This document shows, piece after piece, positions 8,015-16,418 of a stretch of 64,000 nt of DNA. The stretch is from NCBI GenBank assembly GCA_017551095.1, contig JAFZMQ010000011.1, forward strand, positions 1-64,000, written 5' to 3'. The stretch is from Clostridia bacterium (GTDB lineage Bacteria; Bacillota; Clostridia; UBA1381). The translations under genes and the position numbers were made by a program. Numbering within the stretch: the stretch's first letter is position 1; every line of letters starts with the position of its first letter. The notes below the pieces were generated by a model. That model had not been told where the DNA came from. It did not search any database and saw only the letters and a list, made by a program, of their open reading frames with translations.

Positions 8015-10297
8015 TTATAATTGCGAACGGATTATTTTTCCGCTTACCGTTTTTGGAAGTTCGTCACGAAATTCCACAATTCTTGGGTATTTATATGGTG
8101 CCGTATGCTCTTTTACATAGTTTTGGATTTCCTTTTTAAGCTCTTCTGACGGGTCTGTGTCCTTTGTCAAAACGATACTTGCTTTAACAACCTGACCTCT
8201 TACCTCATCAGGAGCGGCGGAAACTCCACACTCTAACACATACGGAAGTTCCATTATAACATTTTCAATTTCAAATGGCCCTATTCTGTAACCTGATGAT
8301 TTAATAACATCATCAATACGCCCAATATACCAATAGAATCCGTCTTCGTCGCGGGTCGCAATATCACCTGTGTGATAGAGCCCGTCATGCCAAGCCTCTT
8401 CCGTTTTTTCGGGGTCCAAATAGTATTCTCGGAATAATCCGCAAGGGGATTTTTCTGATGTTCTTATAACTATTTCTCCCGTTTTACCTATTCCGACGCT
8501 TCTACCGCTTTCGTCAACCAAATCAACATCATATCCCGGTACAGGTTTACCCATTGAGCCGATTTTGTGTGTTCCGCCAAAGAGATTTCCGATAACAAGC
8601 GAAGTTTCCGATTGTCCGAATCCCTCCATAACTTGCAGTCCTGTAAGACTTTCAAGCTGTTTAAATACCTCAGGATTTAGTGCCTCACCTGCTATTGTTG
8701 CGTGTTCGACAGAAGATAGGTTATATTTTTTAAGGTCTTCTTTTATCATCATCCGGTACATTGTTGGCGGTGCACAAAATGTTGTTATATGGTATTTGGC
8801 AAAAAGCGGCAGTATATCGTCTGCGTGGAATCTGTCAAAATCATAGACAAATGTTGCTGCCTCGCAAAGCCATTGTCCGTAAAGTTTGCCCCACATAGCC
8901 TTTGCCCAGCCCGTATCGGAAATGGTAAGGTGGAGTCCGTTCGGGTCTACACAATGCCAATAATTAGCAGTTACGAAATGCCCGAGCGGATATTTATAGC
9001 TATGAGCCGCAATTTTCGGATATCCTGTTGTGCCTGATGTAAAGAACATAAGCATAAGGTCATCACCGCAAGGGGTATCTGCGCTTCTTTCAAATTTATC
9101 CGAGAAAAGCTGATATTCGCTATTGAAATTATGCCAACCCTCTGCCTCTCCGCCGACTAAAATCTTTGTTTTAAGTGTAGGAGATGCTTTTTCGGCAAGT
9201 TCAACCTGTTCTTTTACTCCGCCGTCTGCCGTACATAAAATTGCAGTTACCCCTGCCGCATTAAAGCGATAGGAAAAATCGTGTTCTTGCAGTTGGTTGG
9301 TAGCAGGAATCGCAATTGCACCGATTTTGTGAAGTGCCAAAATCGCAAACCAGAATTGATAGTGCCTTTTTAAAACAAGCATTACTCTGTCACCTTTTTT
9401 AATACCTAAGGATTTAAAGTAGTTTGCCGTCTTATTTGACTCGGTTTTCATATCGAAAAAGGTGAATCTTCGTTCATTTTTATTAGAATCAAGGTGCAGC
9501 ATAGCAAGTTTTTCGGGGCGTTTTTCCGCAAGAGCATCAACTATATCAAATGCAAAATTGAATTTGTCCTCATTTTCAAAACGAAGCGAAATCAGTGCTC
9601 CTCTTTCGTCCTCTTTCGGATGAATAAAGTTATGATAAATACGCCTGTACGGCTGATGCGTTTTACTCTCTTTCGGATTATCAAGCTCAGTGTTTTTCTC
9701 TTCAATATGAGTGCCGTTTGCAGATAATACTATTGCATAAAATTCGCAGTCTTCACCGCCTACTGCTTTTAGCCCGTGCGGCGTCTGGCTGTTATAGTAG
9801 ATAGAATCGCCCTCATGCAAGATTTCCTTATGAGAGCCAAGCTGAATCATCAAAGTACCCGTTATTACAATGTCGCACTCTTGTCCATCATGCGTTGTAA
9901 GCTCAATTTCCTTATTTTCGGCATCTTTATCGTAAATAGCCTTTACATAAAGAGGCTCCGATACTCTGCGACGAAATTCAGATGCAAGGTTGTAATAAAT
10001 CAAACCGTGTGCCTGTTCTATTTTTTGTCCCTCGCCCTTTCGCGTAAGGGTGTATGATTTTAAAGTCGGGCTTGTTCCCTCGACAATATCTGTAACATCA
10101 ACATGGAACGCCAACGCACAACGGTATATAAAAGCAAAGCTCAAATCGTGCTGCCCGTTTTCACAGGCAAGATACTCGGAAACCGAAACATCGGTAAGTT
10201 TAGCCATTGTCTGCGGCGACATACCCTCGATTTCACGAAGCTCTTTAATTCTTGTCGCCATTTCTTTAATTTTAAGGTCCAGACTGTTTATTTCCAT
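8015..10297 (-). CDS. HTH-cupin-acyl-CoA synthetase fusion, copy A (VOR operon)
   Basis: A 760-residue fusion. Residues ~12-72 are an XRE-type helix-turn-helix (IKELREIEGMSPQTMAKLTD). Residues ~115-195 are a cupin with HDGQECD (His136) and TPHG (His174). Residues ~245-760 are an AMP-forming acyl-CoA synthetase with the A3 loop FTSGTTGYPK (419-428), GFGQSET, YHTGD, GRIDDVIKSSGYRIGPFEIE and C-terminal catalytic Lys754 (SGKIIRSQL). The adenylating part resembles the medium-chain/aryl (ACSM-like) branch, so it probably activates a short, branched or aryl carboxylate with ATP and CoA. GGAG lies 7 bp before the ATG. First gene of the VOR operon, behind a T-box. The HTH could make it self-regulating, which is inference. 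Confidence 0.9.
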   Translation of the reverse strand: MEINSLDLKIKEMATRIKELREIEGMSPQTMAKLTDVSVSEYLACENGQHDLSFAFIYRCALAFHVDVTDIVEGTSPTLKSYTLTRKGEGQKIEQAHGLIYYNLASEFRRRVSEPLYVKAIYDKDAENKEIELTTHDGQECDIVITGTLMIQLGSHKEILHEGDSIYYNSQTPHGLKAVGGEDCEFYAIVLSANGTHIEEKNTELDNPKESKTHQPYRRIYHNFIHPKEDERGALISLRFENEDKFNFAFDIVDALAEKRPEKLAMLHLDSNKNERRFTFFDMKTESNKTANYFKSLGIKKGDRVMLVLKRHYQFWFAILALHKIGAIAIPATNQLQEHDFSYRFNAAGVTAILCTADGGVKEQVELAEKASPTLKTKILVGGEAEGWHNFNSEYQLFSDKFERSADTPCGDDLMLMFFTSGTTGYPKIAAHSYKYPLGHFVTANYWHCVDPNGLHLTISDTGWAKAMWGKLYGQWLCEAATFVYDFDRFHADDILPLFAKYHITTFCAPPTMYRMMIKEDLKKYNLSSVEHATIAGEALNPEVFKQLESLTGLQVMEGFGQSETSLVIGNLFGGTHKIGSMGKPVPGYDVDLVDESGRSVGIGKTGEIVIRTSEKSPCGLFREYYLDPEKTEEAWHDGLYHTGDIATRDEDGFYWYIGRIDDVIKSSGYRIGPFEIENVIMELPYVLECGVSAAPDEVRGQVVKASIVLTKDTDPSEELKKEIQNYVKEHTAPYKYPRIVEFRDELPKTVSGKIIRSQL

Positions 10298-10327
10298 AAA
10301 ATCACTCCTTATAACCTTGGGGAAAAA

Positions 10328-10606
10328 TCAAAAACTCGCCCCAAAGACATACTAAAATCTTTGAGACGAGCATTAAACCCGTGGTACCACTCAAATTGCG
10401 TCAAATATGACGCCACTTCAAACTCTGACAAGTTCTATACACTAACGCAGCAAACTCGGAAAGGTTCTACTTACCAAAAAGGCTTTCTTCCTTTCAGCTC
10501 CGAAGCTACAAATATTCTAAAAAATCTGCACACTCACACCAACCGTCTGCTCTCTCGAAGATTTTTGCTTAGAATACCCTCTCCATCAACGCTTTTATAT
10601 TCAATT
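10328..10606 (-). promoter_or_regulatory. T-box leader 1 (controls the acyl-CoA synthetase A / VOR operon)
   Basis: tRNA-sensing leader on the minus strand. The antiterminator core reads GAGTGGTACCACGGG (10379-10393), with TGGT able to pair with the tRNA NCCA end. A terminator follows: CTCGTCTCAAAGA / TCTTTGGGGCGAG then TTTTT (10328-10370). Stem I shows GAGAGAGC, GGTTGGTG and a GATGG...GGAGC kink-turn pair. Anchoring on the kink-turn puts the specifier at GTA (Val, 10507-10509). Anchoring on GAA next to the upper helix would give TAT (Tyr, 10512-10514). Existence of the T-box is clear; its amino acid is not settled. Confidence 0.92.
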
Positions 10607-10612
10607 TCAATC

Positions 10613-10641
10613 ATTTTAGCATATCTAAACCTAAATGTCAA
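10613..10641 (-). promoter_or_regulatory. Promoter of T-box leader 1
   Basis: Consensus boxes TTGACA (10636-10641) and TAAAAT (10613-10618) with a 17-bp spacer, only 16 bp beyond the stop of the upstream paralogue. No terminator separates that gene from this promoter. Confidence 0.85.
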
Positions 10642-10657
10642 TACAAAATCGGAAAAT

Positions 10658-12919
10658 TTATAGCAAATTCCTTTGTATTTTACCGCTTATTGTCTTTGGA
10701 AGTTCATCGCGGAACTCAACAATTCTCGGGTATTTATACGGAGCAGTTTTTTCCTTTACATAGGTTTGTATTTCCTTTTTAAGTTCTTCGCTCTTTTCTG
10801 TTCCTTTTGTCAAAACAACACTTGCTTTTACAATCTGCCCACGGATTTCATCAGGCACGGCGGAGACTCCGCATTCTAAAACATACGGAAGCTCCATAAT
10901 TACATTCTCAATTTCAAAAGGTCCTATTCTGTAACCTGATGACTTGATAACATCATCCGTTCTTCCTACATACCAGAAATATCCGTCTTCATCACGCCAA
11001 GCAACGTCGCCTGTGTGATACAGACCGTCATATAGTACTTCGTCTGTCTTTTCTTTATTGTTATAATATCCCTTGAATAAGCCGTTTGGAGTGCCATTTT
11101 CGAGTCTTATAACAATTTCTCCCGACTCGCCTATATCGCATGACTTACCCTCTGCATTAACAATATCAATATTATACGGTGGAACAGGTTTACCCATAGA
11201 GCCAGGTTTTGGATTCATTCCAACAAGATTTCCGACGGTAAGTGTCGTTTCTGTCTGTCCAAATCCCTCCATGAGTGAAAGTCCCGTTGCTTTTTTGAAT
11301 TGCCTGAAAACTTCCGGATTCAGTGCTTCACCCGCAATCGTTGCGTGTTTTATAGATGATAAATCATATTTTGACAAATCTTCTTTAATCAGCATACGGT
11401 ACATTGTAGGCGGTGCACAGAATGTTGTAATGTTATATTTTGCAAAAAGCGGCAGAATATTCTCGGCATGGAATCTGTCAAAATCATATACGAAAATTCC
11501 TCCCTCGCACATCCATTGACCGTAAAGCTTTCCCCAAAGTGCCTTCCCCCAGCCTGTATCGGAAATGGTAAAGTGCAGTCCGTCACGCTCGGCACAGTGC
11601 CAATATTTTGCCGTAACAAAATGCCCGAGCGGATATTTATAGCTATGTACCGCAATTTTCGGATAGCCCGTTGTGCCTGATGTGAAGAACATAAGCATAT
11701 CGTCATCACCGCATGGTGCATCTTCCTCACGGACAAATTTCCTGCTGAATAATGAATATTCTTTATCGAAGCTATGCCAACCCATTTTATCTGTACTTGT
11801 TGTGATTTTTATTTTAAGGCTTGATACCTGCTTTGCGGCAAGATCAACCTGCTCTAAAATGTAGTCATCATTTGCACATACAATTGCTTTTACTCCTGCC
11901 GTTTCAAATCTGTAAATGTAATCATGCTCTTTTAATTGGTTTGTTGCAGGAATTACCACAGCTCCGAGCTTATGAAGTGCCAGAATCGAGAACCAGAATT
12001 GATAGTTACGCTTTAAAACAAGCATAACCTTATCCCCTCGTCCGATACCGAGAGATTTAAAGTAGTTTGCCGTCTGGCTTGATGCATCTTTAATATCCTT
12101 AAATGTAAAATTGCGTTCATTCATATCATTATCAAGGTGCACCATTGCAAGTTTATCCGGATATTTCCGTCCCAAAGCGTCAACTATATCAAAGGCAAAG
12201 TTGAACTTATCGGTATTTTTAAAGGAAATATCGGACAAAAAGCCGTTTTCCGTTTCTTTCGGCATAGCAAAATTATTGATAACAAGATTTTCCGACTGTC
12301 TTGCTGTCAGAATTGTATTTGCCATTTCCTCAGTATCAGTATTATCTTCACCCGACAGAACTACGGCACAGAAAACGCACTTTTTTCCGCCCATGGCTAT
12401 CATTCCGTGTGGTGTGGAACTATTATAGTATATTGAATCGCCCTCATTTAAAATCACGGTATGTTCGCCAACCTGAACTTTAAGGCTTCCTTCTAAAATA
12501 ATATCAAATTCCTGCCCCTTATGAGTTGTTAAATGTATCGGCAGGTGTTGTTGTTCCTCAGAATAGTCATAGGTAACATAATACGGCTCTGCAATTTTAT
12601 GTTTAAATAGGGGTGCCAAGTTAGAAATTGATATTCCGTCTTCCTTTGCAGTCTGATGTCCCTCGCCCTTTCTCGTCACATTATAGGACGAAAGATTAGC
12701 ACTGACACCTTCTAAAATGTCATTTATCTCTAAATGAAAAGCAAGGGCACATTTATGAATAAATGTGAAAGGAAAATCTATCTGTCCGCTTTCAAATTGC
12801 AAATACTTTTCAACCGGCACTTCTGTTTTAATCGCCATATCTTCCGGAGTAAAGCCCATAATCTCACGCATTTCCTTAATTCTTCCGGCAATTTCAATAA
12901 GCTTTTCATTTGATTCCAT
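10658..12919 (-). CDS. HTH-cupin-acyl-CoA synthetase fusion, copy B
   Basis: Paralogue of copy A, 753 residues with the same three-part build: XRE-type HTH (~10-70, IKEMREIMGFTPEDMAIKT), cupin (~115-195, THKGQEFD and STPHGM) and an AMP-forming acyl-CoA synthetase with FTSGTTGYPK, GFGQTET, YHTGD, GRTDDVIKSSGYRIGPFEIE and catalytic Lys747 (SGKIQRNLL). The C-terminal 70 residues are almost identical to copy A, while the HTH and cupin parts have diverged more, as expected if the two sense or bind different ligands. AAGGAGATGAG precedes the ATG. It has its own promoter and T-box, and ends 16 bp before the promoter of T-box 1. Substrate unknown; a branched-chain or aryl acid is likely from context. 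Confidence 0.9.
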   Translation of the reverse strand: MESNEKLIEIAGRIKEMREIMGFTPEDMAIKTEVPVEKYLQFESGQIDFPFTFIHKCALAFHLEINDILEGVSANLSSYNVTRKGEGHQTAKEDGISISNLAPLFKHKIAEPYYVTYDYSEEQQHLPIHLTTHKGQEFDIILEGSLKVQVGEHTVILNEGDSIYYNSSTPHGMIAMGGKKCVFCAVVLSGEDNTDTEEMANTILTARQSENLVINNFAMPKETENGFLSDISFKNTDKFNFAFDIVDALGRKYPDKLAMVHLDNDMNERNFTFKDIKDASSQTANYFKSLGIGRGDKVMLVLKRNYQFWFSILALHKLGAVVIPATNQLKEHDYIYRFETAGVKAIVCANDDYILEQVDLAAKQVSSLKIKITTSTDKMGWHSFDKEYSLFSRKFVREEDAPCGDDDMLMFFTSGTTGYPKIAVHSYKYPLGHFVTAKYWHCAERDGLHFTISDTGWGKALWGKLYGQWMCEGGIFVYDFDRFHAENILPLFAKYNITTFCAPPTMYRMLIKEDLSKYDLSSIKHATIAGEALNPEVFRQFKKATGLSLMEGFGQTETTLTVGNLVGMNPKPGSMGKPVPPYNIDIVNAEGKSCDIGESGEIVIRLENGTPNGLFKGYYNNKEKTDEVLYDGLYHTGDVAWRDEDGYFWYVGRTDDVIKSSGYRIGPFEIENVIMELPYVLECGVSAVPDEIRGQIVKASVVLTKGTEKSEELKKEIQTYVKEKTAPYKYPRIVEFRDELPKTISGKIQRNLL

Positions 12920-12937
12920 TTAACTCATCTCCTTAAA

Positions 12938-13204
12938 ATAAAAAACCGCCTCAAAGAAAACCTTTGAGACGGGTAAAAACTTTTTCCCGCGGTACCACTC
13001 AAATTGCACTATAAAGTGCCACTCAGGCTCCATCAAGCCTTATGCATTAACGCAGCAATCACGAAAGACACTACTACAAATTTCGCATCTTCGGCTCAGA
13101 AGCGATGGGTCATTGAAAGTCTGTTTTATTGGCTCGCAGCAACCGCCAACTCTCTTTAAAACAAATACTCTCGACCGTCTTCATCACAGCCTTTAATAAT
13201 TGTC
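12938..13204 (-). promoter_or_regulatory. T-box leader 2 (controls acyl-CoA synthetase B)
   Basis: Second tRNA-sensing leader on the minus strand. The core is GAGTGGTACCGCGGG (12987-13001), and the terminator is CCGTCTCAAAGG / CTTTGAGGCGG with a T-run (12938-12972). Stem I contains GTGATGA, AGAGTA, AAAGAGAG and a TGAGCC kink-turn partner, closed by GGCT/AGCC. The kink-turn register gives specifier ATC (Ile, 13104-13106), in the same frame position as GTA of leader 1 (x-GTA-g-CTTC versus x-ATC-g-CTTC). An S-turn register would give TTT (Phe, 13116-13118). Confidence 0.92.
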
Positions 13205-13210
13205 GGGTAG

Positions 13211-13239
13211 ATTTTAACACATTTTTTTTGTTATGTCAA
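13211..13239 (-). promoter_or_regulatory. Promoter of T-box leader 2
   Basis: TTGACA (13234-13239), a 17-bp spacer and TAAAAT (13211-13216), starting 13 bp beyond the metA stop. Same boxes and spacing as the promoter of T-box 1. Confidence 0.85.
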
Positions 13240-13252
13240 TAGTTTTTTTAAA

Positions 13253-14170
13253 TTATTCTATCTCGTCTATATTATATGGCGTTGTTTGATATACAAAGTA
13301 ATTAAGCCAATTTGAATAAAGAAGATTTGCACTGCTACGCCAACTGTTAATAGGCTCTTTATTCTCGTCATTATCCTCAAAATAGTTTTTTGGGATTGAA
13401 ATAGGTAGTCCCGCCTCTTTATCACGCAAATACTCTTTTTTGAGAGTATCCGTATCATATTCTGGGTGACCTGTAACAAATATTTGTCTTCCCCTATCGG
13501 TTGAAATAATATAAACTCCTGCTTCCTTTGAGGATGCGAGGATTCTAAGGTCTGGTATATTTTCAATATCCTCTCTTAAAATTGCTGTATGCCTCGAATG
13601 AGGAGCCATAAAGACATCATCAAAGCCACGCAGCAGTATCGACTGCTTATAGTCCGCTGTATGCTCATATATGCCAAAAAGCTTTTCAGGGAGCGAAATC
13701 TTTTTTACACCATAATAGTGATAAAGTGCCGCCTGTGCCGCCCAGCAGATATGGACCGTACTTGTTACATGCGTTCTGCTCCAATCCATAATTGTGCAAA
13801 GCTCATCCCAATAATTGACCTCTTCAAAATCCATAAGTTCAACGGGCGCACCGGTAATTACCATACCGTCATATTTTTCATTTTTGATTTCATCAAAGGT
13901 TTTATAAAAATCAATCATATGCTGCTCGTCGGTATGTGTCGCTTTATGCGTTGCCGTTTGCAGAAATTCAAGCTTTACCTGCAAGGGCGTGTTACCCAAA
14001 AGCCGTGCAAACTGCGTTTCGGTAGCAATTTTTGTCGGCATAAGATTTAAAAGCAAAATTCTGAGCGGTCTTATATCCTGCGTCAATGCCCTTGTTTCAG
14101 TAATCACAAATATATTTTCATTATTTAAAGTTTCTGTTGCGGGCAAATCGTTAGGGATTTTAATTGGCAT
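13253..14170 (-). CDS. metAA: Homoserine O-acetyltransferase (MetA family)
   Basis: Acylates homoserine in the first committed step of methionine synthesis. The 305-residue protein has the MetA signature: nucleophile Cys142 in HICWAAQ, the GHPEYD motif with catalytic His (~235) and Glu, and [12 protein letters not shown] near the N-terminus. Residue 111 is Glu (GAPVELM). In this family Glu at 111 goes with acetyl-CoA and Gly with succinyl-CoA, so this copy should make O-acetylhomoserine. This agrees with the adjacent metY, whose product uses that compound. The ATG overlaps the last base of metY. The gene ends 13 bp before the promoter of T-box 2 with no terminator of its own. Confidence 0.93.
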   Translation of the reverse strand: MPIKIPNDLPATETLNNENIFVITETRALTQDIRPLRILLLNLMPTKIATETQFARLLGNTPLQVKLEFLQTATHKATHTDEQHMIDFYKTFDEIKNEKYDGMVITGAPVELMDFEEVNYWDELCTIMDWSRTHVTSTVHICWAAQAALYHYYGVKKISLPEKLFGIYEHTADYKQSILLRGFDDVFMAPHSRHTAILREDIENIPDLRILASSKEAGVYIISTDRGRQIFVTGHPEYDTDTLKKEYLRDKEAGLPISIPKNYFEDNDENKEPINSWRSSANLLYSNWLNYFVYQTTPYNIDEIE

Positions 14171-15447
14171 TATCTCACCTCATTTAACGCCTGTTTTATA
14201 TCGTTTATAATATCATTAACATTTTCAATTCCTACCGACATTCTGATAAGGTCAGGACCTATTCCTGCCGCTTTTAACTGTTCGTCGGTAAGCTGACGGT
14301 GGGTTGTCGACGCCGGATGCAAAACACAAGTCCTTGCATCTGCAACATGGACTACTATCGCTGCAAGTTTTAAGCTATCCATAAACTTAACGGCAGCCTC
14401 TCTTCCGCCTTTAATGCCGAAAGATATAACTCCACACGCACCCTTTGGCAGATATTTTTCTGCAAGAGTAAAATCACTGCTTGAATTAAGTTTGGGATAG
14501 TTTACCCACGCAATTTTATCGTTACTTTCCAAGAACTTAGCAACCGCTAATGCGTTTTCGCAGTGGCGTTCCATTCTTAAATGCAGAGTTTCAAGTCCCA
14601 TATTAAGTAAAAATGCATTCATCGCACTCGGTGCAACGCCAAAATCGCGGATAAGCTGCACTCTAAGTTTAGTTATAAATGCAGCCTTACCAAACTGTTC
14701 AGTATAAACTACGCCGTGATACGATTCATCCGGCTCTGTAAGCTCCGGGAATTTTCCGTTATTCCAATCAAATTTACCGCTGTCAACAACACAACCTCCT
14801 ACAACGGTTGCATGTCCGTCCATATACTTTGTTGTAGAATGAATTACAATATCTGCACCAAACTCAAACGGTCTGCACAAAATCGGTGTTGCAAAGGTGT
14901 TATCAACAAGAAGAGGCAGGTTATGCTTATGTGCGATTTTTGCGTATTTTTCAATATCCAACACGGTAAGTGCAGGATTTGCAATCGTTTCGCCGAAAAC
15001 CAGTCTTGTGTTTTCGTCAAAAAGTGCGTCAATTTCACTCTCTGTCATTTCGGGAGTTACAAAACGAACCTCTATACCTAATCTTTTTAATGTAACGGCA
15101 AATAAATTAACAGTTCCGCCGTATATAGAGGACAGGCTTACAAAATTCTGACCGCTTGATGTGATGTTCAATATTGCCAAGAGGTTTGCCGCCTGACCTG
15201 ATGTTGTAAGAGCGGCACCTACTCCGCCCTCTAAGTCTGCAATTTTATCCTCAACACATGCAAGAGTTGGATTTGAAATTCTCGAATACATATGTCCGGG
15301 GGCTTTTAAATCAAATAAATCGCCGAGGTGATTAGCAGAATCATATTTATAGGTCGTGCTTTGGTATATGGGAAGCACTCTCGGTTCACCGTTTTCCGGC
15401 TTATAACCGCTTTGGATACATTTTGTTTCTATGCTGAAATTTTCCAT
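14170..15447 (-). CDS. metY: O-acetylhomoserine aminocarboxypropyltransferase (sulfhydrylase) MetY
   Basis: PLP enzyme that joins O-acetylhomoserine and sulfide to homocysteine. The 425-residue length and motifs fit the Cys/Met-metabolism family: MYSRISNPT (53-61), TSGQAAN (82-88), VDNTFATP (181-188) and Schiff-base Lys207 in [10 protein letters not shown]. Together with metA it forms a direct-sulfhydrylation route, overlapping by 1 bp. AAAGAAAGG precedes the ATG. No SAM riboswitch or S-box fits in the 62 bp upstream. A 12-bp hairpin between secF and metY could be the only separation from secDF. Confidence 0.95.
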   Translation of the reverse strand: MENFSIETKCIQSGYKPENGEPRVLPIYQSTTYKYDSANHLGDLFDLKAPGHMYSRISNPTLACVEDKIADLEGGVGAALTTSGQAANLLAILNITSSGQNFVSLSSIYGGTVNLFAVTLKRLGIEVRFVTPEMTESEIDALFDENTRLVFGETIANPALTVLDIEKYAKIAHKHNLPLLVDNTFATPILCRPFEFGADIVIHSTTKYMDGHATVVGGCVVDSGKFDWNNGKFPELTEPDESYHGVVYTEQFGKAAFITKLRVQLIRDFGVAPSAMNAFLLNMGLETLHLRMERHCENALAVAKFLESNDKIAWVNYPKLNSSSDFTLAEKYLPKGACGVISFGIKGGREAAVKFMDSLKLAAIVVHVADARTCVLHPASTTHRQLTDEQLKAAGIGPDLIRMSVGIENVNDIINDIKQALNEVR

Positions 15448-15478
15448 TTTATTTAACCTTTCTTTGTTTATTTAAAAG

Positions 15479-15504
15479 AGCAGTACAGAAGTTTCTGTAC
15501 TGCT
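15479..15504. terminator. Palindromic hairpin after secF
   Basis: A 12-bp perfect inverted repeat, AGCAGTACAGAA / TTCTGTACTGCT, has a 2-nt loop. On the minus strand it is followed only by CTTTTAAAT, so it is a weak terminator at best for secDF and may allow readthrough into metY. Confidence 0.55.
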
Positions 15505-15509
15505 GAAAA

Positions 15510-16406
15510 TTATTTAACTTTCTTTGCTGCAATTTCAGAAGCTTTCCACGAAGCCCAGAAAGGACTTGCTATAAAAATTGAAGTATATGCACCGATTATA
15601 ACGCCTATTATTAGCGGAAAAGCAAATTCTTTAATTGAATTTACGCCGAAGATGTAGAGCAAAAGAATTGTTATTAAAGTTGTTATTGTTGAGTTCAAAG
15701 TTCTTCCCATAGATTCTGAGATACTTCTGTTAACAACTTCCGCAACAGTTCCTCCCTTTTTAGCATTAAATCCACGCATATTCTCACGGATTCTGTCAAA
15801 TACGACAATCGTGTTATTTATTGAATATCCGACAACCGTAAGCATAGCTGCTATAAATGTTGTATTAAGCGGCGTATATGTTATCAAATAAACCGCAATC
15901 ATAACAATAACATTTATTGCAAGTGCAATAACTGCCATAACGGCACTTTTAATCTCAAATCTGATTGCAATATATGCCAAGATACAAAGAATTGCGATAA
16001 GAGTAAATATTAAAGCTTTTCTTTGAACTTGTGTTCCGAAACTTGCAGATGCACTATTTACTGACATTACTGCATTTTCGCCGTATTTTTCGGTAAGAGC
16101 TTCAATTAAGTTTGCCTTAGTTTCATCATCAAGCTCGGACATCTTAATTGTTGCTTGGGTGCCGTTGCCGATTTTTTGAACGACAGGAGCTGCAACATCA
16201 CCTGCAATTTCTGTAACAAGGTCTGCTATTTCCTTGTTTTCAAATTCTGAACCGACATTAACCTGCATTCTGATACCGCCGATAAACTCGGTATCAAAAT
16301 TGAATCCACGAACAAAGTAAAATATAAGTCCCACTATGATAATAGCTACGGGGAGCAGTAAAAATTTGATTCTGTTTTCAGTATATTTAAAATTCTTCAT
16401 TTTCAT
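15510..16406 (-). CDS. secF: Protein translocase subunit SecF
   Basis: Membrane subunit that works with SecD to use the proton or sodium motive force in late steps of Sec-dependent export. It has 298 residues with six membrane segments: one near residues 15-33, an external loop, then five from ~130. Family motifs GFNFDTEFIGG (~30-40), GYSINNTIVVFDRIREN (~190-206) and the NRSISESMGRTLNST segment (~225-239) are clear. It follows secD after 12 bp. The pair is separate rather than fused as in Bacillus. Confidence 0.96.
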   Translation of the reverse strand: MKMKNFKYTENRIKFLLLPVAIIIVGLIFYFVRGFNFDTEFIGGIRMQVNVGSEFENKEIADLVTEIAGDVAAPVVQKIGNGTQATIKMSELDDETKANLIEALTEKYGENAVMSVNSASASFGTQVQRKALIFTLIAILCILAYIAIRFEIKSAVMAVIALAINVIVMIAVYLITYTPLNTTFIAAMLTVVGYSINNTIVVFDRIRENMRGFNAKKGGTVAEVVNRSISESMGRTLNSTITTLITILLLYIFGVNSIKEFAFPLIIGVIIGAYTSIFIASPFWASWKASEIAAKKVK

Positions 16407-16418
16407 TCCCTCCCCTGA

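Noticed and set aside
15448-15509. SAM riboswitch (S-box) upstream of metY
   Set aside because: Only 62 bp are available and they contain one 12-bp hairpin and a ribosome site; no S-box motifs fit.
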